NCBI GenBank assembly: GCA_002315885.1
Contig: DCIO01000002.1
Location: 226-6,320 of the forward strand
Length of the DNA stretch: 6,095 nt
From: Lentisphaeria bacterium UBA1724
GTDB lineage: Bacteria; Verrucomicrobiota; Lentisphaeria; Oligosphaerales; Oligosphaeraceae
Reading direction: 5' to 3'
A model generated the notes under the pieces. It worked only from the letters and a program-made list of their open reading frames with translations. It searched no databases and was not told the origin of the DNA. Below are positions 6,071 through 6,095 of this stretch, piece by piece. The first letter of the stretch is position 1; every line of letters begins with the position of its first letter. The translations under genes and the position numbers were made by a program.

Positions 6071-6095
6071 GAGGGGGCAAGGGGGAAACCTCCCC
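6071..6095. repeat. Left part of a G-rich inverted repeat cut by the window edge
   Basis: GAGGGGGCAAGGGGGA (6071-6086) is followed by AACC and then TCCCC (6091-6095), which pairs with the last GGGGA. Five pairs are visible. If the palindrome is symmetric, the bases beyond the window would read CTTGCCCCCTC. It begins 25 nt after the isomerase stop, so it may be the terminator of the rhomboid-isomerase unit or a dispersed palindromic repeat. Confidence 0.5.

Overview
The window looks like chromosomal sequence from a Gram-negative bacterium with a true outer membrane. It carries a full-length gene for the LPS-assembly outer-membrane protein LptD and a phosphoheptose-isomerase-type SIS protein. 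GC content is moderate. Two of the genes lack a clear Shine-Dalgarno site. Together with a RAYT-like transposase and GC-rich intergenic palindromes, this reminds me of the PVC group (Verrucomicrobiota, Lentisphaerota, Kiritimatiellota), but that is a weak guess and I cannot assign a taxon.

Layout. Positions 1-123 hold a short tandem repeat, a small hairpin and a strong ribosome binding site. Positions 124-1029 (+) encode a Y1/HUH (IS200/RAYT-type) transposase. After its catalytic domain it carries a C-terminal region that looks like a DprA/SLOG Rossmann domain; this is the most unusual thing in the window. Its stop codon interlocks with the end of a minus-strand gene set. In transcription order that set is lptD (4481-2151), an 88-bp gap with a perfect GC-rich hairpin, rdgB (2062-1472, house-cleaning XTP/dITP pyrophosphatase), and a small membrane-anchored protein with a possible thioredoxin-like fold (1467-1024). 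From the divergent intergenic region at 4482-4569, a rhomboid intramembrane protease (4570-5400) and the SIS-domain sugar-phosphate isomerase (5413-6045) run rightwards as a tight pair. The window ends inside what looks like the left arm of a G-rich inverted repeat.

Functional picture. lptD places LPS in the outer membrane, and the gmhA-like gene may supply heptose for the LPS core. Both are therefore plausible envelope genes sharing one divergent control region. The rhomboid protease and the small anchored protein are also envelope-located. RdgB is a nucleotide-pool sanitiser unrelated to the envelope. The transposase at the left edge, with two REP-like palindromes elsewhere in the window, suggests a genome where a single-copy RAYT-like enzyme coexists with dispersed palindromic repeats.
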